Source of the DNA: a candidate division TM6 bacterium RIFCSPHIGHO2_12_FULL_36_22
Lineage (GTDB): Bacteria; Babelota; Babeliae; Babelales; UBA12409
Reading direction: 5' to 3'
Assembly: GCA_001771315.1 (NCBI GenBank)
Contig: METK01000017.1
Coordinates: forward strand, 1 to 64,000
Length of the DNA stretch: 64,000 bases
The translations under genes and the position numbers were made by a program. The stretch's first letter is position 1. The number at the start of each line of letters is the position of its first letter. Below the pieces are notes generated by a model. That model saw nothing but the letters and a program-made list of their open reading frames with translations. It did no database searches and was not told where the DNA came from. Below, piece by piece: positions 9,427 through 19,026 of the stretch.

Positions 9427-10215
9427 TTATACAAGTCCTGCCAGAGTGAGTATTTTATCGATAAGATATTTATATTTGGTATATGGTCGTGGGCTGTGGA
9501 TGTCTACATATCTATGGGACCGTAGTCCTTTGATGCTAAAGGCCATATTGGTTGAACGATCAATTCTAGGTAGAACGGTGTGACCCAAAAGAACACAATC
9601 ACGACCAAATAGGGGCCACTCATTAAGATATTTATAAAGCATCTTTTCATCGGTGAACCACCCATGTCCGGTATCATGCCATTCTATCATGAGTTGTTGC
9701 ATTTGTTCTATCGTATTTACTTTGAAGATATCATAAAATGTTTTTCCCAAAGCGGCATTGTAGCACATAGGATATTGAGTAGCCCGAATTCCATAGGCTG
9801 CATTGCGGTATACAACAAATTTCTTCTGAGATAAATGGGCGATCGATTTGTTAAAATAATCAGCTTGAAGCGGTATCATATCCAAATCAGATATTAGGCA
9901 AAAATCATCTTGAAATAAACAGGGAAGTAACAGACGTATGGTTTGTGCCTGATATGCAGTACTAAGACCTTCAATGGGCCTAATATAGATAATATCGCCA
10001 TAGGTTTGATCAATTTCTGTATCAGCCGGTCCAATAAATGCTAATGTTGGTCGTGCATCCATTAGTTTGCTCCATACTTTGGATACTATGGGCCAAAACT
10101 CTAAATAGTTTGGATTGTTATCGGAAGCAAGAATGATACGTGTTATTTTTGCTCCCAGAATGTTTGAACTTACAAATAATAATGCAAAGATAATAATAAA
10201 AAATTTCTTTTTCAT
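9427..10215 (-). CDS. Exported GT-A-type glycosyltransferase-like protein
   Basis: 262 residues with a leader at 1-21 (cleavage near ILG-AK). The core has IILASDNNPNYLEFWPIV at the start and the metal motif ISDLDMIPL (about 108-116). These features fit a nucleotide-sugar transferase fold. Late residues include GHGWFTDEKMLY and GRDC. It converges with the GT8-like gene at 8432, with 41 bases between the stops. I cannot assign a CAZy family. Confidence 0.6.
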   Translation of the reverse strand: MKKKFFIIIFALLFVSSNILGAKITRIILASDNNPNYLEFWPIVSKVWSKLMDARPTLAFIGPADTEIDQTYGDIIYIRPIEGLSTAYQAQTIRLLLPCLFQDDFCLISDLDMIPLQADYFNKSIAHLSQKKFVVYRNAAYGIRATQYPMCYNAALGKTFYDIFKVNTIEQMQQLMIEWHDTGHGWFTDEKMLYKYLNEWPLFGRDCVLLGHTVLPRIDRSTNMAFSIKGLRSHRYVDIHSPRPYTKYKYLIDKILTLAGLV

Positions 10216-10846
10216 TTTCCCCTATCAAAAATAAGATGCTTATTAATTATTATAAATAAGCAATGTGAATAGATAATATATTATAAACTCTTTACATTTT
10301 TGATTTAGATCATTTATCAAAAAGTAGCCTATACTCACCTTATATGAAGTTTAACGGAGGTTATTTGTTTGCAACAATGATACAGTTAGAAAAGTAAAAA
10401 AATGATCTAAATGTATCATGGAACTTAAAAATAGCTTGCGTGTATAATTAACTCTTTTTTATAAAAATTGATTCTGAAGCTAAATGGCTATCTACTTAGA
10501 GGAATTATTTTGTGGGTTTGAAGCAAATAATGTACTTAAATTAAGTAATAATATATGATACAAAGATTACGGTTGTTAATGGTACTGTGGATGTAAGAAA
10601 ATTTTTTTATTTCAACTAGATGTTATCGAATATTTTTTTAATTCAAGCTTTAAGCGTAAGCTTTTTTGTTGTTAATAAAAACACCTTTATTTATTATTTG
10701 ATCAATACTATACTCCAAAATATTAAGTTTATATTGTAGAGGAAGATAAAAAATTAAATTTTTATAAAACATTGTATTTGAACAAAGACGTTAATTACGG
10801 GTGAAAATTTTTTATCACTTTCTATGATTGAAGAGGGAATATTTTG
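10216..10846. other. 630-bp AT-rich gap, no gene seen
   Basis: Divergent gap between the genes at 9427 (minus) and 10847 (plus). I find no credible coding frame. A weak hairpin AAGCTT (10645-10650)/AAGCTT (10658-10663) followed by a T run could be a plus-strand terminator. If so, a small RNA might lie upstream, but no start is evident. The gap is very AT-rich and probably holds promoters for both flanking genes. Confidence 0.4.
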
Positions 10847-12274
10847 ATGTATAGAAAAATTAGACTCGCTGTTTTTGGAATCTTATCTGTTTTTTCTATA
10901 GTAACATATAATTTTGATGAAAAGCATTTAACTATTATTGTTCCTAGCTACAATAATGAAAAGTGGCTTGAAAAAAATCTTCGTTCTGTTTTTATGCAAA
11001 AATATTCCAATTATTATGTTATTTATCGTGACGATTGTTCTAAAGACAAAACATATAGTAAGGCATGCAAGTTGGTTCATGACTTAGGTATGCAGGACAA
11101 AATTTCTATAATACGTAATGAAAATAGGCGAGGAAAGGCAGCGAATTTGTGGTTGACCATTCATGAACGAGATACGGGTGTTCTTATTCCTGATGATAGC
11201 ATTATTGTTATTTTAGATGGTGATGATTGGTATCCTCATGATGGTGTTTTTTCTTATCTTAATGAGCTTTATCAGCAAAAAGATATTTGGTTGACCTATG
11301 GAGGTTTCAAGGAATATCCTTCTGGTAGAAAATGTTGGAATGATACAGTGCCGCAAGCAGTCATTGATGCAAATTCATTTCGTAAAGCTTCACCCGCTGC
11401 AGGGAGTCAACAGCGTACTTTTTATGCATGGTTATATCGCCAAATAAAATTGGAAGATTTTATTTGGAATGGGAGCTTTATTCCTGTAGCGAGTGATATA
11501 GCCAAAATATTGCCTATGATGGAGATGTCTGGTCAAAAAATTCTATATATTCAAGATACTATCTATATATATAATCGTGCAACCGAGCTCAATGATGATA
11601 AAATTAATCGTGCAAATTCTCAATGGACTATAGATCATTACTTTAGAATGAAGCAACCTTATTTTCGATTGAATGAGCCAAAATCTTTATCTCGTGAAGT
11701 TGAGCCCATTGATTGTATCGTATTTGTAAATGAAAATCGTTTTAAATCTAATATTCAACAGGTAAAAATAACGTTACAGGAGCATCTTTTATCGATTGGA
11801 AATCTTATACTTATTTCTAATGTAAAGGATAGATATAAAGTACTGACTCTCGATGGACAAAGTTTTGATATTAAAAAGAGAGAAGATCTCATATCAATTT
11901 TTGGTCACATTACGAGTAAATATATTGCTTTTATCGATTATCACAAGGTCGCTCATATTAAAAATATTGATTTATTAAAAGTTCATCAGGCTTTAAATGA
12001 AACACAAGCATTTGGTTTTGATTTAATAAATTTTCAACAGACAAATTCTAACTTAGAACAATTAGGAGATAATTTATGTGCTTGGCAAATTGGGAAAAAG
12101 GCGACACGCTTTAAGCAGTGTTCTCCTATAAATGGCATGGTATATTTGAAGGATCAAATTACTTCATTTATAGAAGATCGATCATGTGCTAATCTGTTAG
12201 ACTTTAAAAAGAAGTGGCAAGATTTTTGCTTAGAAAATGATAATATGCATAGAATATGTCTTACGATAAAATAA
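10847..12274 (+). CDS. GT2 glycosyltransferase with leader segment
   Basis: 475 residues from the ATG at 10847, with AAGAGGGA just upstream; a TTG three bases earlier is less likely. A hydrophobic stretch at 1-20 is followed by the GT2 core: LTIIVPSYNNEKWLEKNLRS, RDDCSKDKT and the metal motif ILDGDDW. The tail of the core, RTFYAWLYRQIKLEDF, recurs in the GT2 proteins at 14292 and 16060, so the three are paralogues. The last 200 or so residues are an extra domain I do not recognise. It is followed after 27 bases by a GT10 gene. Confidence 0.85.
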   Translation: MYRKIRLAVFGILSVFSIVTYNFDEKHLTIIVPSYNNEKWLEKNLRSVFMQKYSNYYVIYRDDCSKDKTYSKACKLVHDLGMQDKISIIRNENRRGKAANLWLTIHERDTGVLIPDDSIIVILDGDDWYPHDGVFSYLNELYQQKDIWLTYGGFKEYPSGRKCWNDTVPQAVIDANSFRKASPAAGSQQRTFYAWLYRQIKLEDFIWNGSFIPVASDIAKILPMMEMSGQKILYIQDTIYIYNRATELNDDKINRANSQWTIDHYFRMKQPYFRLNEPKSLSREVEPIDCIVFVNENRFKSNIQQVKITLQEHLLSIGNLILISNVKDRYKVLTLDGQSFDIKKREDLISIFGHITSKYIAFIDYHKVAHIKNIDLLKVHQALNETQAFGFDLINFQQTNSNLEQLGDNLCAWQIGKKATRFKQCSPINGMVYLKDQITSFIEDRSCANLLDFKKKWQDFCLENDNMHRICLTIK

Positions 12275-12301
12275 AAATAAATTTTTTAATTGTGGAGTAA
12301 A

Positions 12302-13330
12302 ATGAAGAAAATTATAATATCAACGTTATTTTTAAGTTTAGTATTATTTTCAGCTATTAATACGACTGGGGTACGTAAAAAAATTTACATTGTGCCACCT
12401 GGGGGCTATGAAAATGATCGATTATTTACGCTTTCGAATGATTGGCTTAATCGTGATGATGTTAATAAAGTTTGGGTTGATTTGAAGAATGCTTTGGCAA
12501 AAAAGGGTTATCATATACAAACTGTTAAAATGGGACAGAATATTTCTGATGGGGAGGCACTTATAACATGTGGTATACTTCACGCCCATCTCAATACTTT
12601 TATGCATTATAGAAATAGTGGTAAAAAAGTAATTGCCATGCTATTTGAGCCAAGAACTATTGAGCCACACAGCTATAATAAAGCTTCCTATCCTTATTAT
12701 ACTACCGTGTTAACCATGTATGATGAGGATGTTGAAAAGGTTAGTAATTGTAAAAAACTTCATTATCCACAGCCAATACTAACTATGCGAGAACAAAAGT
12801 CATTTCAAGAAAAAAAGCTATGTACTATGATTAATTCCAATAAGAGCTCGCATCATAAAGGTTCATTATATCCAGAACGTATAAAGGCGGTTAAATTTTT
12901 CTGCAACAGGCATCCAAACGATTTTACTTTTTATGGTCAAGGTTGGGACAAGAATATATGGCGTTGTTATGGTGGAGGGGTTAAGTGTAAATCGGATATA
13001 CTTATCAATTTCAAATTTTCTATTTGTTATGATAATACTAGCGATGCGGGCTATTTGACAGAAAAGATCTTTGATTGTTTGGAAGCTGGTTGTGTTCCAA
13101 TTTATCTTGGCTGCCCAAACGTTACTGATTATGTTCCAACGGAATGTTTTATTGATATGCGTAAGTTTTCAAGTTATGACGAGCTTTATGATTTTGTCAA
13201 AAATATGTCTGAAGAAGAACATCAAAAGTATCTTGATGCAATTCAAGCATTCTTTGCTTCAGAGAAAGCCCATAAATTTTCAAGTGAATATTTTGTTGAA
13301 ACAGTTTGCAAGGCACTTGATATAGAATAA
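12302..13330 (+). CDS. GT10 (alpha-1,3/4-fucosyltransferase-like), exported
   Basis: 342 residues; the ATG at 12302 follows GTGGAG, and a TTG at 12290 would add only four residues. Leader at 1-19. The GT10 donor-binding region is clear: FSICYDNTSDAGYLTEKIFD, then CLEAGCVPIYLGCPNVTDYVP and CFIDMRKFSSYDEL. Members transfer fucose or a related sugar from a GDP donor. A paralogue lies at 15056-16063. The first part (NSNKSSHHKG) also matches that copy. The leader would put the enzyme outside the cytosol unless it acts as an anchor. Confidence 0.85.
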   Translation: MKKIIISTLFLSLVLFSAINTTGVRKKIYIVPPGGYENDRLFTLSNDWLNRDDVNKVWVDLKNALAKKGYHIQTVKMGQNISDGEALITCGILHAHLNTFMHYRNSGKKVIAMLFEPRTIEPHSYNKASYPYYTTVLTMYDEDVEKVSNCKKLHYPQPILTMREQKSFQEKKLCTMINSNKSSHHKGSLYPERIKAVKFFCNRHPNDFTFYGQGWDKNIWRCYGGGVKCKSDILINFKFSICYDNTSDAGYLTEKIFDCLEAGCVPIYLGCPNVTDYVPTECFIDMRKFSSYDELYDFVKNMSEEEHQKYLDAIQAFFASEKAHKFSSEYFVETVCKALDIE

Positions 13331-14245
13331 CTATTTATTGTAACGTATAAAATTTTTATGGCCGCAACCTTTATAAGATAAACCTTTTTTTCGAGATACA
13401 TATATTACTGTGTCTTGGTTGATTTGATTTTCCAGATGATGAATATGAAGTAATTTTTTTGTATCACCAAAATTTAAAACAAAGTATCCTCTTTCTGTAA
13501 AAAGTTGATAACCATTGATATGAGCAAGAATAGCAAAAAGTGGTTGGTCATGCCTTGACTCTCCTGGTCCTTTTGGACAGGTATCGTCATCAACAAATAA
13601 ACTTACTTCTTTAGCAAATTCATAAGCAGGCAAAACATATTCATTATATACTTTATGCGATAGACCTTGTAGTCCGGCCGTTACTAAGGGTGTGTCCGGA
13701 TTCAAGAGCATCGAAGCATATTGACGATATTGTTTTTTGATAACTTCTTTACGGACACGCTTTGTTGATCGATCGGCAATGGTATGTTCAGGACCAGGAT
13801 TGAGAAGAAAATATCCATTTTTTTGGATATATTCAAAAATATCATCGAGCGGTTTAAGGACTGTTAAGCCAGCATCTAAGTAAAGAATATATGGGAACAT
13901 ATCAAGAGCCTGCTTGATAATAATCGGTTTCCATGCATATGATCCGGGTACCTTTTTACCATTCAAAGTAGTTTTGATTGGTTTTAAAATATCAGGATGC
14001 ACTTTTTCAACGGCATAAAGTTTTACTTTTTCCATACGTTGCAATCGACTACGTTGTCCAGAGTCTAAGCCCAAATCATATACAGCAATCTCTTTGATAT
14101 TATCAAAGTTAGTCTTATGAAGGCTGCCAATGAGATTAAGTAAGCAATCATAATACTGAGAGTCACTTGCTGTACAATAATATTGTGGTATTGAATATAG
14201 AATATTAGTGAACCATAAAAGTACGAAGAGATATTTTTTTATCAT
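13331..14245 (-). CDS. Exported GT8/DUF1647-like glycosyltransferase (copy 2)
   Basis: 304 residues from the ATG at 14245, supported by AAAGGAG seven bases upstream; the longer open frame to 14338 has no such site. Leader MIKKYLFVLLWFTNILYS. It is the paralogue of the gene at 8432: YYCTASDSQYYDCLLNLIGS at the start, SYAWKPIIIKQALDMFPYI, YLDAGLTVLKPLDD and SRHDQPLF. It ends one base after the GT10 gene on the other strand. It is the last gene of the minus-strand run 18261 to 13331. Confidence 0.72.
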   Translation of the reverse strand: MIKKYLFVLLWFTNILYSIPQYYCTASDSQYYDCLLNLIGSLHKTNFDNIKEIAVYDLGLDSGQRSRLQRMEKVKLYAVEKVHPDILKPIKTTLNGKKVPGSYAWKPIIIKQALDMFPYILYLDAGLTVLKPLDDIFEYIQKNGYFLLNPGPEHTIADRSTKRVRKEVIKKQYRQYASMLLNPDTPLVTAGLQGLSHKVYNEYVLPAYEFAKEVSLFVDDDTCPKGPGESRHDQPLFAILAHINGYQLFTERGYFVLNFGDTKKLLHIHHLENQINQDTVIYVSRKKGLSYKGCGHKNFIRYNK

Positions 14246-14291
14246 TAAAACTCCTTTGATTTGTTTTAATTTGAGCGTAGTTATTCTCAAT

Positions 14292-15068
14292 CTATTTATC
14301 AAGTTGTTGATAAGCAAGCTTATCTCGTATATTTGCACACGTAGCTAATTGTGCTTGATAATCCTTTTTAAAATCATTCAATGGTGTTTGGTTGTTGTAG
14401 ATATAAAGAACTTCACTAATGAATGCAATATGTCCTCGCGCCATTTCCACCATGGGTAGCATCTCTGCTACATCGCCAGCTATTTGGTAGAATTTACCAT
14501 TATGCATGAGATCTTGTTTATCAATTTTTTTAAACAGCCATGCGTAATAGGTGCGTAATGCACTGGTATAGTAACAGGTTGAAACACGGAAATTGAATGA
14601 TTGTGGCAATCGTTTGCAATGCCCTTTTTCATTGCTAGGATATCGACGATATTGACCATATGTTACCCAAATATCTTTTTTGGAATATACCATATTAATT
14701 TTTTTGAGTACGTTGTTGTGCGCGAACCAATCATCACCATCTAATATAAGGACAATTTCATTGTCCTTGCATAAGTGAGAGCCTGCATATCGATTGGCTG
14801 TAGCGCCCAGTCGCTGTTCATTTTTAATGAGAATGGTTCTATATTCTTGTCCCTTTTCTTTGATGTACTCTTCAACAAGCTGCGCTGTTTTGTCAGGTGA
14901 AGCATCATCAAGATAAATGATTCTATAGTTGGAGTAGTTTTGATCGAATATAGAATCGAGATTTTTTTTATACCAGAGAGCATTATTGTATGAAGGAACA
15001 ACAACAACGAGCGGCTTTTCTGTTATAGGAGCAAAAAATTTTTTGAACCAGGCTTTTATGAAAGACAT
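14292..15068 (-). CDS. GT2 glycosyltransferase
   Basis: 258 residues. GT2 core: LVVVVPSYNNALWYKKNL, LDDASPDKT and ILDGDDWF. The conserved tail RTYYAWLFKKIDKQDLMHNG and IYNNQTPLNDFK places it with the GT2 domains at 10847 and 16060. It lacks a true signal peptide; the N-terminus is only an amphipathic Lys/Phe-rich stretch (SFIKAWFKKFF), which could bind the inner membrane. The start overlaps the preceding GT10 gene by 13 bases, so the two are translationally coupled. Confidence 0.87.
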   Translation of the reverse strand: MSFIKAWFKKFFAPITEKPLVVVVPSYNNALWYKKNLDSIFDQNYSNYRIIYLDDASPDKTAQLVEEYIKEKGQEYRTILIKNEQRLGATANRYAGSHLCKDNEIVLILDGDDWFAHNNVLKKINMVYSKKDIWVTYGQYRRYPSNEKGHCKRLPQSFNFRVSTCYYTSALRTYYAWLFKKIDKQDLMHNGKFYQIAGDVAEMLPMVEMARGHIAFISEVLYIYNNQTPLNDFKKDYQAQLATCANIRDKLAYQQLDK

Positions 15069-16063
15069 GATAGATACCTTTCAATCATAGCTTCTTGAGT
15101 GTATGGCCATGCTTGTTTACTTGCAAGAAATGCTTCTATATTGCGAAGATACTGGGTATGTGTTTCTTCGGGCATCGACTTGATATGATCATATAATTCT
15201 TTGAAGCTTGTAAACTTACGCATGTTAATAAAGCAATTGCTTGGAATATATAATTCTACATTTGGTGCACCAAGGTAGATAGGTATACAATTACCAAAGA
15301 AACAATCAAAGATCTTTTCCGTGATATGCCCAGCCGGACCATCCATGTTTTCAATACACCAATAAAATCTATAGTCACACATGCATGCATACTTACAATC
15401 GACGGGCCCTTTATAATTTTTACGTTTATTGCCCGCACATGTTCGACCATAGAGATCAAAGTCATTCGTATTGAGAGAATCAAAAAAATCGATCAATTCT
15501 AAACGTTTATTAAAGAGTGCTTGTGGATGATTTGAATGACGATTGCTGTTGATCATAGTAGATAGTTTTTTCTGAGAGAATGGCTTGTTTGATGTGCAAA
15601 TAAAAGGCTTAGTTTGATCAAAATTGTATTGCATCCAATGGAACTTGAATGATTTTTTATTATCGATGCGATCATCATGCCATGTAAATACCTTATCAAA
15701 AAGATTCCAACGCTCTTGTTGATATTGATGAGGGCTGGTTGCTGGTGGCTCGAACAAAAAAACGGCCGTCTTTGCCTTATGTAATGATCGGAGCTTTCCT
15801 ATTGTTAATGAAATAGGAAGATTAAAAAAAATGACGCAATCAGCATCATGGGAATCTCGTAATGATTGTAATGAATATTTGGCAGCGGTAGCACTATAAC
15901 CCTTCTTTTCTAAAGCTATACGGAATTTTTTCCAAAAGCCTTTATCATGTTCATCTTGTTGAAAAAAATCTCCGTAGTCTTGCGCAAGATCGTATAAAAA
16001 CCGTAGTTTTTTTTGCGGAAAAATAAAGCTTGTAGAAAGGAGAAGTAATAATAATATTCTCAT
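15056..16063 (-). CDS. GT10 (fucosyltransferase-like), exported (copy 2)
   Basis: 335 residues with a short Leu-rich leader (MRILLLLLLSTSFIFPQ). GT10 signatures: YRFYWCIENMDGPAGHITEK, then IFDCFFGNCIPIYLGAPNVE and CFINMRKFTSFKELY. It parallels the plus-strand copy at 12302 over most of its length, including SNRHSNHP. The start overlaps the flippase-GT2 gene by four bases (ATGA), showing tight coupling in the minus-strand operon. The donor is presumably GDP-fucose or a related GDP sugar. Confidence 0.85.
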   Translation of the reverse strand: MRILLLLLLSTSFIFPQKKLRFLYDLAQDYGDFFQQDEHDKGFWKKFRIALEKKGYSATAAKYSLQSLRDSHDADCVIFFNLPISLTIGKLRSLHKAKTAVFLFEPPATSPHQYQQERWNLFDKVFTWHDDRIDNKKSFKFHWMQYNFDQTKPFICTSNKPFSQKKLSTMINSNRHSNHPQALFNKRLELIDFFDSLNTNDFDLYGRTCAGNKRKNYKGPVDCKYACMCDYRFYWCIENMDGPAGHITEKIFDCFFGNCIPIYLGAPNVELYIPSNCFINMRKFTSFKELYDHIKSMPEETHTQYLRNIEAFLASKQAWPYTQEAMIERYLSCLS

Positions 16064-18261
16064 GATTGTACCGATTTATAAGAGGGTGTTTGTAACACCT
16101 TTTTATGGACCTGTTTTTCTATGAGTGTATCAATATTTTTGAAGTCATTTAATGGTGAATCGATATTACGCATGAGTAATGGTTTTTTGATCCATGAGAT
16201 GTTTTCATCAGCCATTTCAAGGATAGGGTAATAAGTTGCTGCATCGTGAAATACTGGAATGAAATTTCCATCAATCAGTAAATCTTCTTTACGAATTTGC
16301 TTAAATAACCATGCATAATACGTACGCAAACCTGAGTAGTGCCAAACACGTTCTCGAAAAGCTTTGTGCTTGATTACCCACAGCGGAGTTTTTTTACACC
16401 ATGTTTTAAGCTTGAGTTTTTGTGCAAGCTCTGGGGGATTATTGATATAGTTACCATACACAGTCCATGCTCCTGAACGATTATATTCATCATTGAGTCT
16501 CGTTAATACCTGTGTATCAATAAGATAATCATCGCCATCAAGTTCAACAATGATAGAGTCGTCTTGGCATGAATGTATTGCTGAGTAAAGGTTAGCCAAT
16601 TTTTTGTTGCGACTTGTGTTGCAGAGAAGGGTAATTTTATGTGTTGCGTCAAAACGATCAATATAATTTTGGACAAGTCGCCCGGTGTTATCTGATGAGC
16701 AATCATCAATATAAATGACATTGAAATTTTTATAACATTGCTGTAACACGGAATCTAAATTTGCTCGATAATACTGACAATTATTATAGGAGGTAATGAC
16801 AATGGTAAAGAAGTTTTCTCGTTGTATAACATTAGGTTTTTTTAACCTGGAGCGTTTGAATTCATACATAAGATTTGGCAAGCTGGCATACCAGCGATGC
16901 TTCCAAGAAGTTTGCAAATGCTTATGTTCTCTTACAAGAAGGGCATAAGTAAGTATGAAAAAAATTGCGTTAGCCATAAGTGTTGCAAAGACACAACCAT
17001 AAATATTGAAGGTCGGGATAAGAAGTACATTGAGCCCAATGTTACTTACTGCTGCCATAATGTTAGTAGTGAGAATCATCCAAGTTCGCTTTTTAAACAC
17101 TAAGTAGCATGAACTAAAGTATGTTCCCATAAATAATACATTACCCATCAGGATGAACCAAATGTATTGAAACGATTCTGAATACTTGATAAACACCCTG
17201 CTTGGGAGTAAATAATGCCCAGCATGTATAATAAACAATGAGCCAAGTATTACACCGATAGTCATCAAGCCCATAGCATACCACATGATAGTAAGATTTT
17301 TTCGTTCGATGCTTTGGAAGGATTCTTTTTTTTCAGCATACTGTTTAAGCATGTATGGAACGTATGAGCCACTAAGTGGTAATAAAACAGTCATTTGAAA
17401 TATCTGGCTTGCTAGGTCTGCAAATGTGTAAATACCTACAGTATGAAGGTTGGTCATTTGAGCAAGTACCCATCGATCTCCAAATGATAAAATCCAACTA
17501 AAGAAAATATTTGGGATAAAGGGTAAGCCAAGCCATAAAAGATAACGAGCTTTGGTAAGTTGTGGCAGGGTGAATGAAGTAGAATCAAATCCAACTTCTT
17601 TGTAATAAAAGTATAAAGCCATAGATGCAATGCTCAATACTCCAAGCAAGTTGCTAGCAATAACACCCAGCACTTTAAAGTTGTAATAAAAGACCAAGAC
17701 TGCTGTAGAGGCGATGGTAATGCTGGCAGCTGATAATTGAATTATAGTGAGCTTGCGAGCGTTGCATTGATAACGAAGTACCTGTAGATATAATTCCGAG
17801 AAAAATTGCATGAAGCAATAGATGAGAGCAACGAAAACAATCGTTCTAGATGCTGAGCCTAGAAAAATATAATCGTTTAATTGAGATTGATAATAGAGTA
17901 AGAGAGCAAAAACTGGAATTGCAATAATCAGGTAGGTTTGAATTATTGTGAGGAGGAGCTTTCTGCGACTTGGGGAATCATGATGAAAGTATTCAAGCCC
18001 AAAAACTTGTCGTAATCCTAGATTGAGAAACAAAGGGAAAAGGGCGCAAAAATTGTTAACAATGGAAAGAAGGCCGAACTCAGATACAGTGAGGATGTTA
18101 ACTGTTACAAGAGAGCTCATTGCCGTTATCCCACGAAGAACTATGGCGCCACATGAGTAAGTAATAAAGTTTCTGATAACAGGTAAAGTTAATAATTTAT
18201 ACAATTTTATAGGGTACATGGATTTATTAGGTATATATTTGTATTCGATTAAGTTTAGCAT
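16060..18261 (-). CDS. Wzx-type flippase fused to GT2 glycosyltransferase
   Basis: 733 residues. Residues about 25-445 form a multi-pass membrane protein of the polysaccharide flippase (MATE/MOP) type, with many hydrophobic helices and the early motif GLLSIVNNF. Residues about 484-700 are a GT2 domain: FTIVITSYNNCQYYRANLDS, IDDCSSDNTG (518-527), ELDGDDYL (573-580) and RTYYAWLFKQIRKEDL. Flippases move lipid-linked sugars across the inner membrane, and this fusion would link sugar transfer to that step. The ATG at 18261 has no clear ribosome site; an alternative start is the Met at residue 15. First gene of the minus-strand glycan operon. Confidence 0.88.
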   Translation of the reverse strand: MLNLIEYKYIPNKSMYPIKLYKLLTLPVIRNFITYSCGAIVLRGITAMSSLVTVNILTVSEFGLLSIVNNFCALFPLFLNLGLRQVFGLEYFHHDSPSRRKLLLTIIQTYLIIAIPVFALLLYYQSQLNDYIFLGSASRTIVFVALIYCFMQFFSELYLQVLRYQCNARKLTIIQLSAASITIASTAVLVFYYNFKVLGVIASNLLGVLSIASMALYFYYKEVGFDSTSFTLPQLTKARYLLWLGLPFIPNIFFSWILSFGDRWVLAQMTNLHTVGIYTFADLASQIFQMTVLLPLSGSYVPYMLKQYAEKKESFQSIERKNLTIMWYAMGLMTIGVILGSLFIIHAGHYLLPSRVFIKYSESFQYIWFILMGNVLFMGTYFSSCYLVFKKRTWMILTTNIMAAVSNIGLNVLLIPTFNIYGCVFATLMANAIFFILTYALLVREHKHLQTSWKHRWYASLPNLMYEFKRSRLKKPNVIQRENFFTIVITSYNNCQYYRANLDSVLQQCYKNFNVIYIDDCSSDNTGRLVQNYIDRFDATHKITLLCNTSRNKKLANLYSAIHSCQDDSIIVELDGDDYLIDTQVLTRLNDEYNRSGAWTVYGNYINNPPELAQKLKLKTWCKKTPLWVIKHKAFRERVWHYSGLRTYYAWLFKQIRKEDLLIDGNFIPVFHDAATYYPILEMADENISWIKKPLLMRNIDSPLNDFKNIDTLIEKQVHKKVLQTPSYKSVQS

Positions 18262-18285
18262 AGTTTGGAAAAAGGATAATTATAA

Positions 18286-19023
18286 GTGAAAAAACTATTT
18301 TTAAGTGTCTTTTTAATATCAAGCACTCTTTTTAGTTTGCAAGTGTCGGTAATTATACCATGTCATGCTTCACATGCTAGACGTTTACTGGGGTTATTGG
18401 ATGCTTTAAGTGCTCAGACTTTAATACCGAATAAAGTAGTTATTTCTGTTTCTGAAACCAATAATGATTCAGAGGCTATAAGTACAATGCTTCGGCTATT
18501 GTCATGGCCATTTGACCTTAAGGTTGTTACTTCAGAAAGAGTTCAGTTTCCAGGAGAAAATCGCAATATTGCTGCAAGCCATATTGATGATGGTATTGTT
18601 GTATTGCAGGATGCCGATGACATACCTCATCCACAACGCTTAGAAATTATACATTATTTTTTTGATAAATATGGCTGTGACCATCTTATGCATAATTGGA
18701 TTCGGAGTAAGCGTGCTTACAGTTTATTACAAAAACGGTTTAAAAAAGATAAAATTTCTTTTTTATTTTTTTATTATTATGACCAATTAGGATTTAATCG
18801 ATTTTTTGGTAAATATATGCATCTTCAAAATGGTAATATTGCTGTGAAACGAAGTGTCCTTGATTATCATCATTGGTCAGAAAAGCCTGAACATCGATAT
18901 GGTGATGATGTGCTTTTTAACCAAGAAATATATAAAGACCCAGAGCTTAAAAAAATAGTTATAGATTGCCCAGTTTTTATATACCAGAAAGAATTATCAA
19001 CATTTGATACAAAATTTCACTAA
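18286..19023 (+). CDS. Exported GT2-like glycosyltransferase
   Basis: 245 residues from a GTG at 18286, preceded by AAAGGA. Leader at 1-17 ending LFS-LQ. GT2 features: VSVIIPCHASHARRLLGLLD, VVISVSETNND and the metal motif VLQDADDIPHPQR. NIAVKRSVLDYHHWSE near the C-terminus resembles the acceptor-side signature of this family. It is divergent from the flippase-GT2 gene, with 24 bases between the starts, so promoters of the two overlap. Confidence 0.75.
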   Translation: MKKLFLSVFLISSTLFSLQVSVIIPCHASHARRLLGLLDALSAQTLIPNKVVISVSETNNDSEAISTMLRLLSWPFDLKVVTSERVQFPGENRNIAASHIDDGIVVLQDADDIPHPQRLEIIHYFFDKYGCDHLMHNWIRSKRAYSLLQKRFKKDKISFLFFYYYDQLGFNRFFGKYMHLQNGNIAVKRSVLDYHHWSEKPEHRYGDDVLFNQEIYKDPELKKIVIDCPVFIYQKELSTFDTKFH

Positions 19024-19026
19024 GTA

